DNA of 64,000 nucleotides from an uncultured Armatimonadota bacterium (lineage in GTDB: Bacteria > Armatimonadota > Armatimonadia > Armatimonadales > Armatimonadaceae), in contig CAIVZM010000023.1 of assembly GCA_903910385.1 (NCBI GenBank), positions 1-64,000 on the forward strand, given 5' to 3'. Of this stretch, positions 61,001 through 64,000 are shown piece by piece (position 1 is the first letter of the stretch; every line of letters starts with the position of its first letter). Under the pieces are notes generated by a model. The model was given only the letters and a program-made list of their open reading frames with translations. It was not told the origin of the DNA and ran no database searches. The position numbers and the translations under genes are program-made.

Positions 61001-61263
61001 GTAAGAAAGGATACGGAATTACGGTCAGGAACGCCAAGATCAACATTGCCGATTTTCAGGGTCTTGGCGCCTTTGGGAGCCGGTTTCGGCTTTTCGTGAC
61101 CATACTTTACCGGTCGTGTCGTCGTTGACTTAACTTTGTCAGGCGACGGAGTAGTATCCGCTTTTTGCGCAAATACTGCAGAAGACAGGCAAAGGGTCGC
61201 CCCCAGCAAAACAGACAACCGTGTGGTGACTACTGCACGAGCATACCAAAATTTTGGTAACAT
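58024..61263 (-). CDS. giant exported sortilin/BNR-type beta-propeller protein, paralogue
   Basis: A 1079-residue secreted protein with a clear signal peptide ending SSAVFA (about residue 32). A charged, probably coiled linker (about 85-150, Glu/Lys-rich) precedes the propeller (about 215-965) with repeated BNR-type turns (STDKGKNWT, SRDGGATWQN, SADRGVTWKK, SADGGKNWG). The last ~110 residues match the C-terminal domain of the neighbouring 1101-residue protein (SGIQFKDIQVTF, PLNIGSIPG, INRTFSFP), but no TIG domain is present between them. The pair clearly arose by duplication. The shared terminal domain may be a sorting or anchoring signal. Confidence 0.85.
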   Translation of the reverse strand: MLPKFWYARAVVTTRLSVLLGATLCLSSAVFAQKADTTPSPDKVKSTTTRPVKYGHEKPKPAPKGAKTLKIGNVDLGVPDRNSVSFLTRLSEAIKAQNKEKEEKRERELAEKSGGKAEQREDEKGKTLAVRPDAARAAMRKKSNIGTPEIETKEDERLDIIDSMLYYLKPRAFPNDTLDAAAFRRALVQRDRLPAANLSSSKGFSTSSVVRGAAVGSPGPKWEFAGPKNMTPPWPFGAGSQEAKMIGRVNSVAFDPTKEGVVYIASPSGGVWKSTDKGKNWTALGDKFPTLKTTALAVGPDGTVYVGMGDYAYPGSFGGSVYSKGIMRSRDGGATWQNIGANLMTGMSISAIVADPENPNIVMATTGRGDNLKSFVFRSTNGGDTFQRATISGTSAQGDWNDLKYSVPDATGKRYYYATCSNPNNSKTGALWRSADRGVTWKKLNAPLMTPFYLPYYQVTVAPSASDPYTVYLLEGDTAFGFGFIYKGVVNPADDSYSWTDISGNYDERFQNFGQAFYDMHLRAGVQGGKDVLYGGTLGFGGSVGANDTWVDISRTYDVETDDFGEWINVNDTFHTDQHCMAFDPFNPNGAIVGSDGGVYYMEFDPTKYNPATPAENYKAWKITSLNANLGITEFYYGDFHPTDPNIMLGGAQDNSTPNSTGDLNNWTNVGVGDGGGSAIVKTNTGYAQFSTNQSYSFVLRTGDNWQTRWFNGAPWDTLLNGMPGEYITPNWFFDYRPFVGPLFSDDNTGSVYLLTDYLWRWDEAQHKWEGHVGNAYLSPYYYCTAFAVAPSDSNRLYVGTGEGFLWMSKDRGKTWVQIASNELPYRTITSLSVHPTNPDDLIVTYSGTGSSHVFRCKTMSRPPTKFVKIDGFDATKLPDIPTNAVARDLSDPDNDIFVGTDIGVFYSADGGKNWGNATAPLGLPNVRINGLKTVPGTGYLNAVTYGRGMWRLALDMPPVVPINDPVKLSVTVSKPTIVNGQLNAIVSVYNNGTVTASGIQFKDIQVTFGANSVKGSPIPLNIGSIPGKSGGRPAYINRTFSFPTSVAGSGDVVTVTFKGSYFQAGPHDFTLTATLALP

Positions 61264-61401
61264 GAAAATGCTCTCTCCCTCTAAAACGGAAAGAAAACGA
61301 TGACGAACCGCAATCTATCGCCCCAATGGGATAGTTTGCACATATGCTCCGGCGACAGGAAAAGCGGCGGAGAATTAATATCGCGAAAACGACGACGATA
61401 T

Positions 61402-61431
61402 AGTGTAGCCACAAGAAAAAGTTTTTGTCAA
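61402..61431 (-). promoter_or_regulatory. promoter of the second propeller gene
   Basis: On the minus strand there is TTGACA (61431-61426), an 18-base spacer and TACACT (61407-61402). The ~130-base leader contains a CTATC/GATAG stem with a CCATTGGGGC loop (around 61316-61337). I could not match it to a known riboswitch. Confidence 0.65.
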
Positions 61432-61521
61432 GCCCACACTAACAAACACAGGCATCTTCTCCAGAATGAGTAGACGCCTGTAGAATGCTGATATTTCGAC
61501 TCAGGTATCGATTCGGATGCC

Positions 61522-62292
61522 CTATGGCGCGGTGGGCGCCGGAGGAGTGGTCAAAATTGCGGCATTCACCCGGTGGATAATGCCATTGTTTGCCTGGAGA
61601 TCCGTAGGTTCGACAACGGCGTCATTCACGCGAAGGACGTTATCGATAAAGGTAACTTTGATCGTGCCGCCATTCAGGGTTGGGTAGACGGAACCATCTG
61701 TACCCAGGGGTGCTGCCAAGTCCTTCAACTGATCATACGTGTAGCGACCCAGAATGATATGTCCCTTCAGGAAATTCGCCAGGGCGATCTTGTCTGAACC
61801 AGTCAAAGTTTTGGTAGGCGTTTTGCCGGAAACTGTATTCGAAGGCACATACCCACCTGGCAAGGCGGAGGCGCTGGCGAAAACTGAATCCGTCGGGACA
61901 AAAGCGGTAAACTGCCCCGCCTTTTGTAGATCCGCTTTCAAGCCTGCTTTGTCGGCAGCCGCCGCAAACTGCTTCATATCCTGTGAACCGGCGGTAACGT
62001 CCCAGATAGGACTTTTGGAGATATCGGCAATAGGAGGAATAACAGCGCCACCGCCGCCCGCTCCTGTTGCGACCGCTCCGCCACCAACGCCGGAAGTCGC
62101 TGTGGCGAAAATGCCATAGCCCACGAGACCTGCAACGGCTACCTGAATAGCGACGCTACCGGACGTATTACCGCGTCCGCCATAAGCGTCCCGGGCAAGG
62201 GCGATACCGCTATTCATCGGGATTTGCGAGGCGATTAGTCCCGTCAGGGTCAGGGCCGCCGCGAGGCGAACGCCCCGGCGCTTGAAATTCAT
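61522..62292 (-). CDS. exported fasciclin (FAS1) domain protein
   Basis: A 256-residue secreted adhesion-type protein. The signal peptide occupies about 1-34, and a Gly/Ala-rich segment follows. A single FAS1 domain lies at about 105-250, with the conserved H1 block (FTAFVPTDSVFASA) and the H2 block (NNGIIHRVNAAIL) close to the end, where family members usually have V-I-H-x-I-D. FAS1 domains mediate cell-surface adhesion. GAGGAG precedes the ATG. It is probably a single gene. Confidence 0.92.
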   Translation of the reverse strand: MNFKRRGVRLAAALTLTGLIASQIPMNSGIALARDAYGGRGNTSGSVAIQVAVAGLVGYGIFATATSGVGGGAVATGAGGGGAVIPPIADISKSPIWDVTAGSQDMKQFAAAADKAGLKADLQKAGQFTAFVPTDSVFASASALPGGYVPSNTVSGKTPTKTLTGSDKIALANFLKGHIILGRYTYDQLKDLAAPLGTDGSVYPTLNGGTIKVTFIDNVLRVNDAVVEPTDLQANNGIIHRVNAAILTTPPAPTAP

Positions 62293-62503
62293 GTCTTACT
62301 CCTCGTTTGGGCTTCCATAACTATCATCGGACAGGCGTGACAGTGATTGATCATGTCATGAGTACCGGTCAATTGCTTCCTACTCCCGTTAGTATACCCA
62401 ATTCTAACAGAAATGAAAACACTTTTGGTCGTCAGACGGAGTAAATTTCGTCAGGTTCCCGGAGTCTCGACAGCAGGTGACCCGGTTTAGTATATTTTAA
62501 CAG

Positions 62504-63208
62504 CTATTTTCCGGGTGTATACTCCACAAGGTCTTTTTCAATTACTGATTCACCGGCTACCGTTCGCTGGCGAACCAGACCCACACCGGGAGATAGCCAC
62601 CGGATAATTCGAAAGACGGCATTGCCACCATTAACCGTGGTACGGATGACGGTATCGACACGATACACGTCAAATTTTCGGATTTTATCGATTCCACTGA
62701 TACGACTGGCTCCCGTGCCGGGGGCGTTTGATCCTTTGAATCTTAAGACGCCGCTCCAGGATAGGGTATCGCCCACCTTCGCCGGGTTTCGGAACAGAGG
62801 AAAAGGAGGTTCAAGAGTGACCTTGTCGGCAAAGCCGGCCGATGTCATCTGAGTGACGGCATCGTTCCATCGATAGAATTCTTGCCGTATTGCCCTACCA
62901 TTCGATCGCGTCTCTACAACCGTTTCTGTAAATCCGTCCACCAAGCGTGAGGATGTCACCAGAACTTCCTCTTCGCCCTTCTCATTTTCCTTCCTGGCTT
63001 GTAACTTCCATCGGCTTCCTTTAGTGAGAGGAAAGAGGGAGGCTTGATTCAACATCGTGGGCTGATCGGTCGGAAGACGGAGCAGGTCGTCATCTGTCGC
63101 GAGATTTTCTACGGAATCTTTGCATCCTGTGAGAGAAATCTGGAAAGTGACAACGATCAGTGAAAGGAATAAACGAACTGTATTTTCCCTGCTCCGCGCT
63201 AAGTTCAT
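62504..63208 (-). CDS. hypothetical lipoprotein next to epsI
   Basis: A 234-residue protein with an N-terminal lipoprotein signal (lipobox SLTGC, Cys29). The mature part is beta-rich, with GSRWKLQARKENEKGEEEVLV and WRWLSPGVGLVRQ-type strands, in the style of uncharacterised outer-membrane-associated lipoproteins. The ATG overlaps the epsI stop by four bases (ATGA), so translation is coupled. A link to polysaccharide export or exosortase sorting is inferred from that neighbour alone. Confidence 0.8.
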   Translation of the reverse strand: MNLARSRENTVRLFLSLIVVTFQISLTGCKDSVENLATDDDLLRLPTDQPTMLNQASLFPLTKGSRWKLQARKENEKGEEEVLVTSSRLVDGFTETVVETRSNGRAIRQEFYRWNDAVTQMTSAGFADKVTLEPPFPLFRNPAKVGDTLSWSGVLRFKGSNAPGTGASRISGIDKIRKFDVYRVDTVIRTTVNGGNAVFRIIRWLSPGVGLVRQRTVAGESVIEKDLVEYTPGK

Positions 63209-63885
63209 AGACCCGCCCCATCCTTTTTCATCGCCCGATAAATCGCCTGCGATATCTCAGCGACATTCCGTTGTGTTTGCTCCGCCTTTTTATCATCCTG
63301 ATCAACTGGAGCGTAGACCCGGACAAGGCAAGTTTGCTTGCCTAGAGCAACGGCTCCAAATCCCGTCCGTAGCCGCGCCGCCACATCGCGGTAGTTGCCC
63401 ATTCGGGCTTCGGTATCGGTATTGCCATCCCGATTCTGTTGCCAGTAGTACATGATCATACGCAGATAGCCGTCGCCGGTGGTAATGCGTTCGCTCTTCT
63501 GTTGCGATCGAAATACCATGGCGCGTACCGGACCTGAATTTGATCCGTCTATGGGGAATACTTTTTTCGATGTCAATACAAATCCGCCGCCGGTGACACA
63601 GACCGTGGGATCGTGATAATTTTCAAACGCGCCCGCCGCGATGACGGATACCCAAACCGGTTCGCTAAACGGACTGATATAAGTTCTGCCCATGGCGAGA
63701 GGGTTGCCAAGTTGCCGGATCACTTCACGGTTGGGTGGGTAGTCTATCGCTTCCCATGCTCCGATCTGAGCGGGAATCGTCGGGAGCCATGCCCCGGCGT
63801 TCTTGAATCGGAATGAGGCAAACGTCCCCAGAACCGCTGTCACCGTTATCAGCGTTCCTAGTTTTATAAATGGCGTCACGTTCAT
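63205..63885 (-). CDS. epsI: EpsI-family exosortase-associated protein
   Basis: A 226-residue protein with an N-terminal membrane anchor (about 8-27). The family mark is Cys96 in ENYHDPTVCVTGGGF, where EpsI proteins normally have H-x-P-x-x-C-x-x-x-x-G-W, and the YWQQNRD region lies further on. EpsI domains are found fused to or beside exosortases and in exopolysaccharide clusters of Gram-negative bacteria; the biochemical role is not settled. Exosortase and other genes would be expected just upstream, beyond the window edge. A lipoprotein gene follows with a four-base overlap. Confidence 0.85.
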   Translation of the reverse strand: MNVTPFIKLGTLITVTAVLGTFASFRFKNAGAWLPTIPAQIGAWEAIDYPPNREVIRQLGNPLAMGRTYISPFSEPVWVSVIAAGAFENYHDPTVCVTGGGFVLTSKKVFPIDGSNSGPVRAMVFRSQQKSERITTGDGYLRMIMYYWQQNRDGNTDTEARMGNYRDVAARLRTGFGAVALGKQTCLVRVYAPVDQDDKKAEQTQRNVAEISQAIYRAMKKDGAGL

Positions 63886-63945
63886 AGCATTGACCTCATG
63901 GCGATAGATGCCTCAAATAGATAGCTCAAAGCGGCTTGCGATGCC

Positions 63946-64000
63946 CTAACGTCTTCGGCTGCGCTTTTTAGGGAAAAGGCGCTTCAGACCCTTTTCGATC
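63946..64000 (-). CDS. C-terminal end of an upstream gene (partial)
   Basis: In one minus-strand frame the last 17 codons before a TAG at 63946 are open and encode a very basic tail (KGLKRLFPKKRSRRR); the other two frames are closed. It lies 60 bases before epsI. This may be the end of the preceding gene of the exosortase/EPS cluster, perhaps the exosortase, but the fragment is too short to identify. Confidence 0.35.
   Translation of the reverse strand, partial: IEKGLKRLFPKKRSRRR

Noticed and set aside
61300-61400. A riboswitch (GEMM-like) in the leader of the second propeller gene
   Set aside because: There is a GCAAAC and a CTATC/GATAG stem, but the conserved blocks and spacing of known c-di-GMP or other riboswitches cannot be matched by eye.

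Overview
The window is chromosomal DNA at roughly 54% GC from a free-living, probably diderm bacterium. It mixes features common in Terrabacteria (RicT/YaaT, a Ycf46-like AAA ATPase, zinc-ribbon forms of S4 and L36, CGA-Ser and CCU-Arg tRNAs) with diderm features (lipoproteins, an EpsI-type exosortase partner, large Sec-exported propeller proteins). The pattern resembles Armatimonadota or a neighbouring phylum, but this is an inference from gene style and no marker here proves it.

Layout. 1-244: the right end of an IS200/IS605-type element (TnpB C-terminus). 262-4448 (minus): pheT, an ECF sigma factor, a small unknown gene and ricT. 4671-13804 (plus): an accessory island with a promoter, a lipoprotein C39-like peptidase, a 1227-residue YD-repeat/RHS protein, and three promoterless RHS C-terminal 'tip' cassettes alternating with small unique genes that look like immunity genes. 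13881-18000 (minus): GNAT, pheS, thioesterase, and infC-rpmI-rplT with a leader attenuator. 18192-21841 (plus): PspA/IM30, a J-like protein, a PfkB kinase and a transglutaminase. 21920-25762 (minus): a CDF transporter, then jag-yidC-yidD-rnpA-rpmH. 25963-34205: mixed metabolism and transport (thioredoxin-fold protein, GH43-like, ChrA, AAA ATPase, serine hydrolase, PepV-like dipeptidase). 34469-45786 (plus): the distal spc and alpha ribosomal operons from rpsN to rpsI, with secY, adk, infA, rpoA and truA. 45943-54311: NlpC/P60, PhyH dioxygenase, a frameshifted HEAT-repeat protein, a decayed P-loop kinase, two tRNAs, pncA-pncB and an MFS transporter. 54394-64000 (minus): two paralogous giant sortilin-like propeller proteins, a fasciclin protein, a lipoprotein and EpsI.

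The most interesting part is the RHS island. The RHS protein has a Sec signal peptide and, about 25 residues after the predicted signal-peptidase site, a textbook double-glycine leader motif (LSPTEMNAILGG). The gene immediately upstream encodes a lipoprotein with the C-H-D triad of the C39 peptidases, the family that cuts double-glycine leaders. I infer a two-step export and maturation system for a polymorphic toxin at the cell surface. Downstream lies a reserve of alternative tips, one of which shares a 112-base identical block with the active gene, the kind of tract expected from recent tip exchange. The island also sits between pheS and pheT, which are both on the minus strand in the ancestral order, so it appears to have split the pheST operon.

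A second theme is divergence in core machinery. PheT lacks its tRNA-binding OB domain. infC seems to start at an AUA codon behind a perfect Shine-Dalgarno. IF-1 carries a Gly/Arg/Pro-rich N-terminal extension. YidC is a predicted lipoprotein with a helical extracytoplasmic domain. The J-like partner of PspA lacks HPD. Several ribosomal proteins carry low-complexity tails.
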